Of a stretch of DNA of 64,000 nt, positions 10,424-22,223 are shown one piece after another (position 1 is the stretch's first letter; every line of letters begins with the position of its first letter). The DNA comes from Gordionus sp. m RMFG-2023. Its lineage: Eukaryota > Nematomorpha > Gordioida > Chordodea > Parachordodidae. Made by a program: the position numbers and the translations under genes. Location of the stretch: assembly GCF_954871325.1 (NCBI RefSeq), contig NC_088777.1:44865366-44929365 (forward strand). The letters run 5' to 3'. Under the pieces are notes generated by a model. It did no database searches, was not told where the DNA came from, and worked only from the letters and a program-made list of their open reading frames with translations.

Positions 10424-13206
10424 CAGAGTTGGCATGTCGGTCTATTGACCGGTCAAATCCGGTCAATTGACTGAATTGACCGGAGGAGTATTTGACCGGT
10501 CAAATACGGTCAAATACTCTAAAATATTAATAGCGAATAAATATTTTGATATAATTAACTAGTATGCATTAAAAGCATGTTTATCAATCTTATTAGGTTA
10601 CAATTATTTAAAAAATTACTTGTATCATGAATTGTTGAAAACAAAAGAATTTTTTTATTGTTAAAATATAAATATGTAATTTTTCTAAATATAGTAATAT
10701 TTTTAGTTATTTTTTTGCCTAATCATTGCCGTTTCTCGCCTTCTTTATTTTTTTCAATTCATTTTTCTTAAAAAAAATAAAAATACCCGATTTATTATAA
10801 TCATAATATAATTTTTTCATTCTTATTTTTTAATAAATTTAAATTTTATTTAATATTTAGCCGAGTATAAATTATATTAATTCTCATTTGTTTTACTTAC
10901 ACTTGCTATATTTGGTTTTTAAAATTAATTTTCATTTTAATTGTTCTGGTCAGATTTACGGAATATTATTCAATTCTGGTAAAAAGTTATATATATTATA
11001 TTATATTTATAATATTAATAAATTATTGGAATAATTGGTCGATAATTATAAAATAGTTAAGATTGATTAACTTTACAATAATCAAAATCATTTTTTGTTA
11101 AATTTTAATATATTAGGGATTATGGTCAAACCAAAGCATCATGTTTGGAAACATTTTCAAGAAGTACGCGATGGTAAATCAGTTAAAGCGGTGTGCAAGT
11201 TTTGCAAGATGTCCTATATCACCCACGTTGATAGAATGGTCAAACATTTATTAAGCAGCTGTAATATGTGCCCTGTTATAATTAAGGAAAAATTTTATTC
11301 AAATTCCAAAATATCAACTTCTACAAAAAATATCACAAATGTAATTTGTAATACTTCTAAGTCTAACTCTAATGAAGAATTGGGTGAAATTAGTGAGAAT
11401 GATTATCAAATGAACAATATTTTGTCTTGTGACTCAGGAGAATTTGATTCCATTATTTCTAATCAATCTACAAGCAAGGCGATTAAATATAAATCTCAAT
11501 CTTGTATAACCGGTTTCATAGATAGAATTAATCCCAAAGAAAAAAATGAGCAGGATCAATTGTTTGCAAATGCGAGCAATTTACCTTTCCACATCACTGA
11601 AAATCCCTACATCCAAGAATTTTTTAAAAAAATACGTCCTATTTACACATTACCCAGGAGAAGGCAGCTGGCTGGATATCTTCTAGACAAAGCGTCAGGT
11701 GATATGGAGGTGAGAGTTGCAGATATAATAGATAAAGCTCCTTACTTATCAATTGTATCAGATGGCTGGAGCAACATTAGAAACGAGAGTATTATTAATT
11801 TTATGGTGATGACGCCTGTTCCAGTTTTCTACAAATTTCTTTATATTGCCCAGGAATTTAAAAATGTAATTCATGAATTAAATCCGGTAAAAGTATATTC
11901 TTTAGTTACTGATAATGCCGCTAACATGAAAGCAGCCTGGAGAATTCTAAAATCTGAATCTATTTATAATCATATACAATGTTATGGTTGTGCAGCGCAT
12001 ACATTACAGTTATTCTTTCACGATTTTGAACGATTGAACGCCTTCAGTGACCATATTTCAATAATTAAAAAAATTGTTAAATTTTTCAAGAATAAACACA
12101 TACCAGCTGTAGTATTTTCCCGTAATAAATTTCTTCATGGCATACCATCCACATTGAGTACAATTAGCCAAACAAGATGGGCATCGTCAATAAAATGTAT
12201 GGAGCAAATTCAAATATGCAAGAAAGCTCTAAAAGCATCAGTTGTTGAAGAAGCTGTTTGTGATATTTGTCCCATAGAAATTACCAATAATATATTAAAC
12301 AAAGAATTTTGGACGAAAAATTTAAAATTTTTAGCTATACTCCAACCTTTAGCTACCTCATTGTTGAAAGTGCAAGGGGATAAATGTAGTTTGGCCCAAG
12401 TAAAAAACGAGATGCTTAATTTGGAAAAACACATAATACAATCATGCCATGATTCTATATTTTCTCCATCTCAAGAAAAAAAAATTAAGGTTATGTTTAA
12501 AAAGAGAAAAACTGATCTAAATACATGTGCTCACAATGCTGCTTATTTATTGGACCCCCAATATCAAGGGGAGCATCTTACTAATACTGAATTTGATGAA
12601 GCATGTAATATAATACAAGAATTGGGTATTTTACAAGGTGGTGATAATCAAAATATTTTGAGTAATATAGTAAATTTCAGAAGCAAAAGCGGTATATTTA
12701 ATAGCCATAATATGTGGAAAGTTGTAACTTCCATAAGAAACAATCAAATTTCAGCCTCAAGTTGGTGGAATGCATTTTGCCCACCTTGCCCATTAAGAGA
12801 AGTCGCTAATATTTTACTAACATTTCCTAGTTCGACTTCTTCTTCTGAAAGAAATTGGTCGGTTTGGGGCAATATTCACACGAAAAACAGAAATAGATTA
12901 AAGGCTTCTACAGCAAAAAAATTAGTAAGAGTGTATCATAATTTAAGATTGATTAAAAATATTATAATGATATTGAATATGAATCGGAACAAGACTCTGC
13001 CACGGAGGGTGAAACATTGACTATAGAATGAATTAAAAAATATTATGATATTTATTATTATACATAGATTTATTATAATATTATATAAATGCAAAATAAA
13101 GTTAATATTGGTGTAAAAAACATTTATTTGAATTTGACCATATTTGACCGGTCAAATATCGGTCAATTGACCGAATTGTATTTGACCGGTCAAATGCACA
13201 ACCCTG
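10424..13206 (+). mobile_element. hAT transposon, near-complete
   Basis: The ends are CAGAGTTGGCATGTCGGTC and an inverted ATTTGACC...GCACAACCCTG, with repeated TTGACCGGTCAAAT subterminal palindromes at both ends (a likely transposase-binding array). Eight-bp target duplications flank it with one mismatch: GTATTAAA (10416-10423) and GTATTGAA (13207-13214). The body carries one open transposase frame at 11122-13020. A decayed relative occupies 15319-19212. Confidence 0.93.
11122..13020 (+). CDS. hAT transposase (BED finger plus RNase H-like core)
   Basis: The frame is 632 codons from the ATG in GGGATTATGGTCAAACC. Residues about 8-50 form a BED zinc finger (WKHFQEVRDGKSV, CKFC, then HLLSSC). 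Catalytic-core landmarks of hAT enzymes follow: LSIVSDGWSNIRNESIIN with the first Asp, and SLVTDNAANMKAAW with the second. The C-terminus carries the dimerisation region (LREVANILLTFPSS, SERNWSVWGNIHTKNRNRL). The frame is open throughout, but between VFYKFL and IAQEFKNVI it lacks about ten residues that the relative at 16341-16640 still has (NTEENRHKAN). This is the segment before the second Asp that hAT transposases normally keep, so the open protein may not be active. The family is certain; activity is inference. Confidence 0.9.
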   Translation: MVKPKHHVWKHFQEVRDGKSVKAVCKFCKMSYITHVDRMVKHLLSSCNMCPVIIKEKFYSNSKISTSTKNITNVICNTSKSNSNEELGEISENDYQMNNILSCDSGEFDSIISNQSTSKAIKYKSQSCITGFIDRINPKEKNEQDQLFANASNLPFHITENPYIQEFFKKIRPIYTLPRRRQLAGYLLDKASGDMEVRVADIIDKAPYLSIVSDGWSNIRNESIINFMVMTPVPVFYKFLYIAQEFKNVIHELNPVKVYSLVTDNAANMKAAWRILKSESIYNHIQCYGCAAHTLQLFFHDFERLNAFSDHISIIKKIVKFFKNKHIPAVVFSRNKFLHGIPSTLSTISQTRWASSIKCMEQIQICKKALKASVVEEAVCDICPIEITNNILNKEFWTKNLKFLAILQPLATSLLKVQGDKCSLAQVKNEMLNLEKHIIQSCHDSIFSPSQEKKIKVMFKKRKTDLNTCAHNAAYLLDPQYQGEHLTNTEFDEACNIIQELGILQGGDNQNILSNIVNFRSKSGIFNSHNMWKVVTSIRNNQISASSWWNAFCPPCPLREVANILLTFPSSTSSSERNWSVWGNIHTKNRNRLKASTAKKLVRVYHNLRLIKNIIMILNMNRNKTLPRRVKH

Positions 13207-13214
13207 GTATTGAA

Positions 13215-13904
13215 GTTCGATTCTTATAAATATTTCCAAAAATATATTTCGAATGGATGTTATATATTTAAATTTCAAAATCAAATTAAATATTAAAAAA
13301 TTTTAACATAATGAAATGATTAATTAGCTTATTATAAATATATAGTATGTTCCAATTGAACTGATACAAATAAATTTGTCATTTCTAAAGGTAATTCATG
13401 AAAATTTTATAGATTGAGTCATGGATACATCATCAATGTTTTCTGCAAAATTTATCAAGAGGGTATAGTGTTATTCACCTTCAAAGTTGGACAAACTAAA
13501 TTTGAACTTTCCATGTAAAAATTTATTTTTTATATTATTAAACTTTATATATAAACAGAACGATAATAAAGAAAATGGTTTTCAGTAGAGATGACTCGAG
13601 TTTATAAAAGTTTTAAGAATTAGAAAAACATTAATTTTTTGAGAATTTCCTAAAAGAAACTTGTCTATAGCAACCTTGAATCTATTGATTGCACAAATTG
13701 AAGCTATCAGATCAACAGAAAAACCGTATAGGGTCGGTAGACCACGCATACCTTGTTCCTGGAAAAATGTCTGTTGAAACACTCATATTGAGCCAAGAAG
13801 ACAAATCTGAGAAAACTGGCATTCGCAAACTTCGATGCATGGGATTACTCACAAAAAACAGCTGCAAATGAAGCCAGAATCTAACCGATCTTAATAAGAT
13901 TTCC
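13215..13904. other. Spacer after the first hAT
   Basis: The first part is AT-rich. Around 13690-13900 the sequence is less AT-biased, with short open frames on both strands, but none matches a family I know and neither strand is favoured. I assign no gene. Confidence 0.35.
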
Positions 13905-15200
13905 CTGATTAAGAAGGTATGTCAACAGGTGAAAGGCCTTTCTTATATTCTGATAGGAATCATATGTTTTGTAAAAAAAGAAACGTCTTAAAAATTGGCT
14001 TGGCTTTTAAATTAAATTAATATGCACTTGCATTTTAATTTCTTTAATAAACTTGATCGCGTATTCTTTATCATCAGATAATCATAAAAAAAAATTCTGT
14101 TTAAAATCTGATGTGCAAGAAAATCTATCAATATATTTTCGTATATTTAATATAAGAGTGAAACATTTAACTGGTTGATATTATATGCATTATATTTGCA
14201 AAATAAGCATTTCCTATTATAAGAATTTTCCAACTAAATAATTAAATTTTCGCAAAATATATGGCACTAGGGTTTGTTGGGGCCTTAGGCATATCGCTGC
14301 TATTTTATAGCCAGCCATAATTGCTAATGGAAATTAATTTTTTTTTTCTTTATAAAATATGATTTATTAATAATTAGTGATATAAACTGTTATAGATTAC
14401 GAGTTAGAAAAAAAACAATTAATCATAATAACAAAAAGATTGAGCATAAATAATATAATAATGTAAAATACAAAATAAATAAAAGCGAAGCCAGCACAAT
14501 TATTCAAAATCCTTTTTCTTTAATCATCGGGATCGAATTGATAAAATAAACATAATTAGCCTTAGGAATAGCTATTGTGATCCTCTGCCTTAAGTAAAAG
14601 CCTTCGCGAGGTTTTCCATAATTTTTCCTGATTAGACGGGTAACGTCTTTAAAAAACTTTTTAGTAAAGTCACCATATGTTGTTAAAGTGGAGCAGATGA
14701 TTGAAGATATATAATTAGAAGAATCAGCGCTGTATTTGGTGATCTTAAAATTTTGAGCTCTGTTCAGAGCATCCTTGTTAAAATTAGAAGGAGAGTTCGT
14801 GTCCAAACAAGAAAAATCCCATATTAGAAACTTGTGACCATGGAATTCGTGTAACTCTTTAATATAAAAATGCATAAAATTTAAAAAAATATATATATAA
14901 TGTATAATTTAGCAATCAAATAAAAGGAGAAAAATAAGTTTTATTATTCTATAAATATATAATAGATGGCGGTATTCAATTTGGGATTATAATTGTAAAT
15001 AATTTCTATAATAAGTGTTAAAAGCTTATTAATATTTATTTTATTTATTTATAGATGTTATTTGATATTAATAATACTTTTATAATATATAAAAATTAAA
15101 TTATATTTTCTACTATCTGATATATTTAGTTATAAGCAACTATAATAGGGAATAAATTATATTACATAAATTGTATATATTATTTTATTATATATTTAAT
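13905..15200. repeat. Dispersed repeat, copy A (split by a LINE fragment)
   Basis: This region pairs with 46312-49330. Shared blocks in the same order include AACTTGATCGC, TCTGTTTAAAAT, ATAAGAATTTTCCAAC / ATAGGAATTTTCCAAC, the GGGGCCTTAGGCATAT block and TTAAAAGCTTATTAAT. Copy A contains a LINE piece at 14504-14880 that is absent from copy B. I cannot tell what the repeat was originally. Confidence 0.65.
14504..14880 (-). mobile_element. LINE fragment, C-terminal domain
   Basis: On the minus strand a 123-residue open piece reads GHKFLIWDFSCLDTNSPS, then NFKITKYSADSS, then GFYLRQRITIAIPKANYV. This is the conserved C-terminal region that follows the reverse transcriptase in a widespread invertebrate LINE type (consensus GRPLVWDVTCVDTLAPS ... 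KKITKYA ... FLRQRISIAIQRGNA). The W-D-x-(S/T)-C-x-D-T core looks like a nuclease fold; that is inference. The RT part is absent, so this is a truncated piece sitting inside copy A of the dispersed repeat. Confidence 0.75.
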
Positions 15201-15318
15201 AATAAAAAAATTCTTAAGCAAGGTCTAATACCATAATAATTTTAATTTTTTAACAATTTTCAAAAAATTTTCCCAAACCCATAATAATTTATAAAAAAAG
15301 TTTATAACCAGTTACTAT

Positions 15319-18300
15319 CATGGTTGGAATGTCGTTCAATTGACCGGAGGAGTATTTGACCTTATTGGCGATAAATATTAACTAGTATTTTTAAAAGCAT
15401 TATCAATTTTATTAGGTTTTAAAAATATATTTGTAAAATGAAGGAATTGTTTTAATAATAATTTTATATTAAAATTTAAAAATTTTTACAATATAAAAAC
15501 AAAGGTATTAAAAAAATAAATATAATAATTTAGCTGTCATGGTTAATTTTTTAATAAATTTACATTTTATTTAATATTTAGCCGATATAATTATATTATT
15601 TCTAATTTATTTTACTTTAACTTGCTACATTTTAATTTATAATTTTCTTTTTAGTTGTTCTGGTCAGATTTACAAAATAATTTATTCAATTCTGGTAAAA
15701 TGTTATATATTTATTATATTTTATATAATATTAACCTAAATTATTGAAATATTTGGTTGATAATTATAAAATAATTAAGATTGATTAATTTTACAATAAT
15801 CAAAATCTTTTATAGTTAAATTTTAATATATTAGGGATTATGGTCAAAGCATCAAGTTTGGAAACATTTTCAAGAAGTACGCGATGATAAATCAGTTAAA
15901 GCGGTTTGCAGGTTTTGCAAGATGTCCTATATTACCCATGTTGATCGAATGGTCAAGCATTTATTAAGCAGCTGTACTATGTGCCTGTCATAATTATGGA
16001 AAATTTTTATTCAAATAATATCAACTCGACAAAAAATTACACAAATGTAATTTGTACTAGCTCTAATGAAGAATTGGGTGAAATTGATTCTATTATTTTC
16101 TGATCATCTACAAGTAAGTCGATTAAATGTAAATCTCAATCTTTTATAACCTGTTTCATAGATAGAATGAATCCCAAAGAAAAAAATAAGCTCGATCAAT
16201 TGTTTGCAAAGGCTGTATATGCGAGCAATTTACCTATCCAGATCACTGAAAATCCCTAGATCCAAGAATTTTTTTTAAAAATAGGTCTCATTTACACTTT
16301 ACCTAGGCGAAGGCAGCTGGCTGGATATCTTTCCGATAAAGTGTCAGGAGATATGGCGGCGAGAATTGCAGATATAAAAATTAAATCTCCTCACTTATCA
16401 ATTGTATTAGATGGCGGGAGAAACATCAGAAACGAGAGTATTATTAATTTTATGGTGATGACGCCTTTTCTAGTATTCTACAAATTTTTAAATACTGAGG
16501 AAAATCGCCATAAGGCAAATTGTATTGCACAGAAATTTAAAAATGTAATTCATAAATTGAATCCGGTAAAAGTATATTTTTTAGTTATTGATAATGCCGC
16601 TAACATGAAAGCAGCCTGGAGAATTCTAAACTCTTTATAATCATATAGTTATGGTTGTGCAGCGCCTACATTGCAGTTATTCTTTCACGATTTTAAACAA
16701 TTGAACGACTTTGGTTATTATATTTCAATAATTAAAAAAAAAATTCGTACAATTAGCCAAACAAGATGGGCATCTTCAATGAAATGTATGGAGCAAATAC
16801 AAATATGTAAGAAAGCTCTGAAAGCATCAGTTGTTTAAGAAACAGTATGTGATATTTGTCCCATAGAAATTATCAATAATTTATTAAATGTAGAAATATT
16901 TTGGACAAAAAATTTTTAATTTTTAGCTATACTCCTATGTTTAGCTACCTCATTATTGAAAGTGAAAGGGATAAATGTACTTTTGCTCACGTAAAAAACG
17001 AGATGCTTAAATTGGAAAAACACATAAATGCCATTATTCTATATTTTCCCCATCTGAAGAAAAAAATAAATAGTGTTATGTTTGAAAGGAGAAAAAATGA
17101 TCTAAATACATGTGCTCACAATGCTGCTTATTTATTGGACCCCCAATATCAAGAGGAGCATCTTATTAGTACTGAATTTGATGAAGCGTGCGATTTAATA
17201 CAAGGATTAGGTATTTTACACGGTAGTGATAATCAAAATATTTTAAATGATATAATAAATTTCAGAAGTAAAAGCTGCATATTTAATAACCAAAATATGT
17301 GAAAAGTGGTAACTTCTATAAGAAACAATCAGATTTCGGCCTGGAATGCACTTTGCCCACCTTGCCCATAAGAGAAGTAGCTAATATTTTACTAAAATAT
17401 CCCAGTTCGACTTCTTCAGAAAGAAATTGGTCTGTTTGGGGCAATATTCATACGAAAAACAGAAATCGATTGGCAGGAAAATTGGTAAGTATCATAATTT
17501 AAGATTGATTAATATTAAAGAAAATAATGATATTGAATATGAATCGTTACAAGCAGGGATGTGAACCCGGACCCTGAACCCTCCTGGACCCTCGTATTTT
17601 GGCTGAACCCGGACCCGGACCTGGACCCTTTTAAAAAGTGGAGGGTCCAAGGGTTCAGGGTGTAAAAAATTTAAAAAAAATTTTTTTTTAAATTAATGTA
17701 AAAATATAATTTTTAAAAAATAATATAAAATTTTTATAATTTTATTAATTTTTAAAAAATAATGTAAAATTTTTATAATTTTATTAATTTTTTTCGTGGA
17801 ATCTCCCTAAAAAATAGTCACTTTAAAACTATAATTGATAAAGCAAGGGATGTTGTAAGATATTTAAGAACTCCCACAATTGTTAAAATATTAAAATCCA
17901 TGAAAAGGTAAATGGCAATTTTAGATTGCACAACACGTTGGTCCTCTATGTGTATGATGCTAGAGCGATTATTAAGTTTGAAAGATTTCTGTAATGATTT
18001 TATCATAGGAGCATGTGAAATCATTTTTTTCAGAAGATGATTGGAATCAAGTAAAAGAGCTTACTAGTTTGAAAATAACAACATTAAGAGTGCAAGCTGA
18101 ACAATTATGTTTATCGGATTTTTATGGCATATGGTTAAGCTGTCGATTAGAGTTAGGGAGATTAACAAGTTCTTTTTCAAATGAAGTATTAGAAAATACG
18201 AAAATAAGAGAGCAACAATATTTACAAAATAGTGTTGTATATGCTTCGATATATTTAGACCCGTAATATCAGGTTTTATTAAGTAGTGAGCAAAAACAAA

Positions 18301-19212
18301 TGGCTATAGACCATCTTAAAGATTTATGGCATACCCAAAACTCTATTATTTACAATACATTGGTGGTTACAACAATATCTACTGGTTGTAGCGATAACAA
18401 TGATAATGATAACGATATTGATGATCTGGAAATTTTACTATTAGATAGAGAAAAAAATTTAAATTATCATCTGATAGAAAGGAGCAAAAAATATCTATTG
18501 TATCTTTAATAGAAAAGTTCTCGGAACTTATGAGAATAAATAGAAATGCAAGCATTTTAAAATTCTGGGAGGAAAATTCTTCAATATATCCAGAATTATA
18601 TACCTTTTCTAGAATCGTCATGGCTGTACCGGCGACACAAGTACAATAATTTATGTTTTATAAAAATGACTATCTATTTTAGATAAGCGTAGAACGTGGA
18701 TTTTCATCGTTGACTAATTTACGTCGAAATCTGAAGGATGATATTTTAGAAGATATCATGATTGTGCGATTGAATAAAATATTTAAAATATAAATTATCT
18801 CATTTCGAATAATAAATGTGTATATATTGAAGTATAATAAAAAATGAATGAAAAAAAGTCTTATTTTGAGTCATTATTTTTATGTTTCCTCTGAACTCGG
18901 ACCCGAACCCTGGACCCGGGTCCTTTTTAAATTTATTACCGGACCCGAACCCGGACCCTTTTTTTTGTCGAAGGGTTCACATCCCTAGATACAAGACTCT
19001 GCCACGGAGGGCAAAACATTAACTATGGAATGAATTTAAAAAATATAATGAAATTTAATGTTACATAGATTCATTAAAATATTATTATATACAAAATAAA
19101 GTTAATATTGGTGTAAAAAACATTTATTTGAATTTGACCATATTTGCATTTGACCAGTCAAATATCGGTCAATTGACCGAATCATATTTGACCGGTTAAA
19201 TGCACAACCCTG
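15319..19212 (+). mobile_element. Decayed hAT, relative of the 10424 element, with a nested hAT
   Basis: The left end CATGGTTGGAATGTCG and the right end GACCGGTTAAATGCACAACC match the ends of the 10424 element. The transposase remnant runs from about 15839 to 17520 on the + strand and is recognisable throughout: AVCRFCKMSYITHVDRMVKH, LSIVLDGGRNIRNESIIN, LVIDNAANMKAAW, SSERNWSVWGNIHTKNRN. It has several small deletions, stops and frame changes, for example a stop where the first copy reads SVVEEAV, so it is dead. It retains the NTEENRHKAN segment lost in the first copy. Another hAT (17554-18987) interrupts it just before the right end. No matching target duplication was visible. Confidence 0.85.
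17554..18987 (+). mobile_element. hAT nested in the second hAT copy
   Basis: The ends are CAGGGATGTGAACCC and the inverted GGGTTCACATCCCTA, with GGACCCGGACCC-type subterminal repeats. Eight-bp duplications with one mismatch flank it (GTTACAAG at 17546-17553, GATACAAG at 18988-18995); the intact relative reads GGAACAAGACTCTGCC at the same place, confirming the insertion point. The interior keeps the C-terminal half of a second hAT transposase type: CTTRWSSMCMMLERLLSL, KDFCNDF, WNQVKELTSLKITTLRVQ, VVYASIYLDP and finally SVERGFSSLTNLRRNL near 18690-18750. The frame is interrupted and the N-terminal half is missing. Confidence 0.88.
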
Positions 19213-20348
19213 GAATTAGATATATATTTGTAACTCCTTATTTTTTTATTATCATAATTTGTCTAAAATTGCTTCTAAAATTGTTATTAGGTCTATAATA
19301 ATTATTATTATCATTCCTACAGTTTTATCTAGGAAAAATGTTATCTGAAGTGTTTTGGTTAACTAAACCTTTATTCTCATTATTTCTAATATTAAAATTT
19401 TTATCTTTATTGGACTTTTTATCGTTATTAACATAACTTACGTTATCAATATCTGATTTAATATTATTGCTCTAACCTACTTCCTATCTACACCATTTCA
19501 TTTAAGGTTAAATTAATATCTTTACTTAATTTATATTTTATGTTGTCGATTAAGGTTGACGTTCTTAACTTTACTTTTATGCGACTCTCGTCGGAAATAT
19601 AACATTTTCTATTTAATTTGGACAGTCTAACGTACCACTCTAGAAAATTTTTATTTGGGGTTTAACACGCTAGATTAAATTTATTAATTAAAATGTTTTT
19701 ATCCTGTGTCGGTTAAATTAAAGATATCTAAGTTTTTTAATCACTATTTTAAGGTCCAAAATTTCAATATTCGAGCAAATGGAATTAATATTATCGAACA
19801 CATCATCTGATAAATTGGAAAGTAAAGTGTTTATTTTAACGGAGTCAGATAATGTGGTCGAAAAATAGTCAAGTACACGATCAATGTAAACTTCCGTTAA
19901 AGGTCCGACTAACTTAGGAAATTTGTTAATATCCTTAATAATAATTTAAATTTTTTATTATTTACTTAATTCGCTAACTAATAATGTTTCAAAAAAAGCG
20001 TTAGCATATGTTTCTATAAAGCTAAATAATCCATAGTATAAATCATTACTTAACCTTTTGATTTTATATACTAATTTTTAGATATAAAAAAAGATATATA
20101 AACCATATGAAATATAAATAAAGTGAACATTTTTCATTTTATAATCAATTGTTCTACATGATACATGTGAAAGCAAATTTAAAATAGCATATTTTTTTAT
20201 ATATAAGAAAAAAATCATGCTAATCATAATCACAATATCGAGAAATTCCTCAAAAATGAATTCCCCTCATTTATAAATCTTAATATTTGTATGGTCGGTT
20301 AATAAAAATAAAAAGTTATTGTTTCCCTATTTGCTTCAGCCTTCGTCA
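19213..20348 (-). other. Spacer with a possible LTR-element gag fossil
   Basis: On the minus strand, between about 20000 and 19290, there are stretches that resemble Gag of an LTR retrotransposon (for instance a VKINTLLSNLSDDVFDNI segment, followed by an Asn-rich part). No LTRs, protease or RT are visible nearby, and it is broken. The call is weak; the rest of the gap is AT-rich without features. Confidence 0.3.
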
Positions 20349-20795
20349 GTGTAGTTCATAGGCGGAGCCAAGGGGAGGAGGGGGGGCAAGGGGAAATCAC
20401 CCCCCTTCAGAAATATATTACTTTTTGTGAATAATTTTAAGCTAATAAAAAATATCCCCCTTAGTTCTCCCCCCACTCCCTGACCCCCAAAAATGTATGC
20501 ATATATCTTAAATTGAAAGAATAAGACAATTTAAGAATATTTACAATCAAAATTTTATTTTAATAATTCTATTTACAAATGTATAAATATTATGACATTG
20601 GAACAGAAACCATCAATTGATGGTTTTTATAATTTAATAAATTTATTAAAAATACTGAAAGACATTGATGCCTTGTTTGTGGAGATTGTAATTCTCTTTA
20701 TTTTTTATGATTCGCCAAAATACTTAAAGTTAGATCGTCTAAAAGCAGAGGAGAAATAGGTAGAATTATTTCGTAATAACGATAAATTCCCATGC

Positions 20796-21026
20796 TTGGA
20801 AAAAATATGCGAGTATGACTTCTCCTTACCTCATTTTAATGCCTCATCCAAGCGCATTTTTAGCCTGATGAGGACTGCCTGGAAAAAAGAGAGAAATTGG
20901 ATTGCTTTAACAACATTAGAGGCCGAGCAAATATATAATATGTCATGCCAGGAATTTTATAAATATCTCAATAACGACGGTAAACATTTAGTTCTATTAT
21001 TTAAATTTCAAATAAAATATAATTAA
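20796..21026 (+). pseudogene. hAT transposase C-terminal dimerisation fragment
   Basis: A 70-residue open piece reads CEYDFSLPHFNASSKRIFSL, then MRTAWKKERNWIALTTLEAE. This is the hAT C-terminal dimerisation motif (LP.SNA..ERVFS.M......RN.L...TL). It stands alone; the catalytic part of this transposase is not visible upstream, although 20590-20795 may hold decayed sequence of it. Confidence 0.65.
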
Positions 21027-21269
21027 GTTTTAGCAATAGCACCATAAAATTTATTGTTAATTTTTAACTGTAAAGATGAACACATCTGCAGCATAATTTT
21101 GTGAATCTTCATTAAGATTCTTCTGATTGCAACTACACATTAACAGCATTTAGTAGATTTCCTACATATAAAATCATTCCTAAATATACCTCTGCCATTC
21201 ATTATTGAAAAAAATTTCCAAGACAGCATTTATAATCTTTATTTAAGAAATATTTTTTTTAAGGTTTAT

Positions 21270-21661
21270 AAAATTTTAAAATTCTATCGATGGCGGGTAT
21301 TAGGAACATATCCCAACCAACATTGTGCTAACTCAATTCTGTAAATACATTCTGTTTTTACCAAATTCACTGAGGCATTATCAGATCATAAAGCTGACAT
21401 GCAATTTATTGATAATCTCTCTGCTATATTTACCATTATAAGGTTAGATATGTCTTTAGATTTTTCACTATTCGAGGGATAAAAATTTAATAATTTTATT
21501 GAAACGACCTGAATTTTGTTGAAATAGCTAAGGATCAAGGGAAATATCTTAATATATTTCCCTGCATCTGTTAGAATTTTATATGTTCGCTCATCTTTCA
21601 AATTGTCAAGAATTGACCTCCTGGATTTAGGTCCTAAAACATTAATGATAGCCTTGCTCAT
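21270..21661 (-). pseudogene. hAT transposase core fragment, opposite orientation
   Basis: On the minus strand a piece reads LSYFNKIQVVSIKLLNFYPS, then EKSKDISNLI and, after a short disordered part, DNASVNLVKTECIYR. This matches the ZMYM/zinc-finger-linked hAT transposases (F.V.IRYFD...G.Q..LLDFY...ETSEAI ... ADNA..N), including the second catalytic Asp. It points the opposite way to the dimerisation fragment at 20796, so the two come from different elements or from an inversion. Confidence 0.6.
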
Positions 21662-21865
21662 TTTTGTTCTACAAGTATGAGTCGTTAAATATTATGGGGA
21701 AAAGATCCAACCAATATTGGGATGATAAGTATCTCTGTGAATGTTGCACTTGATTAAAATTGCCGGAACTGTAATTGCATCTGTATTATTTCTTATTTTT
21801 GGAGTACCTTATTATGTATTTAAACGTGATACGTGATAATTAAATCCCTATAATGTTATACACAC

Positions 21866-22223
21866 ACGGTAGATTTCCAATTGCGGTCGTTTTGCGGGAC
21901 ATTCACATAAAATATATTTTTAATTGTAAAATAAAAATCGTTTTTTTTAATAAAATTTTATCTTGTTTACATTCTTTTATATTTAAAAAACGTTGGTTTT
22001 TTTATAAATTAATATATTCTAATAAATCACGACGTATTTTATTTTGAAAAATAGTTAACGACTTTGTATTTATATAAACTAATTATAAAAATAATAGGAG
22101 GATAATTAAGTCAATTCAAAATCCCGGTCGAAGAATTTTTATATTTCGACCGCAATTTTCATATTTCTCCCGCATAATACCAAATTTCTCCCGCAATTTG
22201 GAAATTTTGACCTGGAAACCCTG
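21866..22223. repeat. hAT MITE-like segment related to the one at 59552
   Basis: The right part (22120-22223) reads CTCCCGCAATTTGGAAATTT and ends CCTGGAAACCCTG, which is the reverse complement of the left end of the 59552 MITE. The word GGTAGATTTCCAATTGCGG near 21868 matches GGTAGGTTTCCCAATTGAGG inside that MITE. The left end is missing, so this is partial or rearranged. Confidence 0.5.

Noticed and set aside
13582-13871. Protein-coding gene on either strand
   Set aside because: Short frames overlap on both strands without splice context or a recognisable family.
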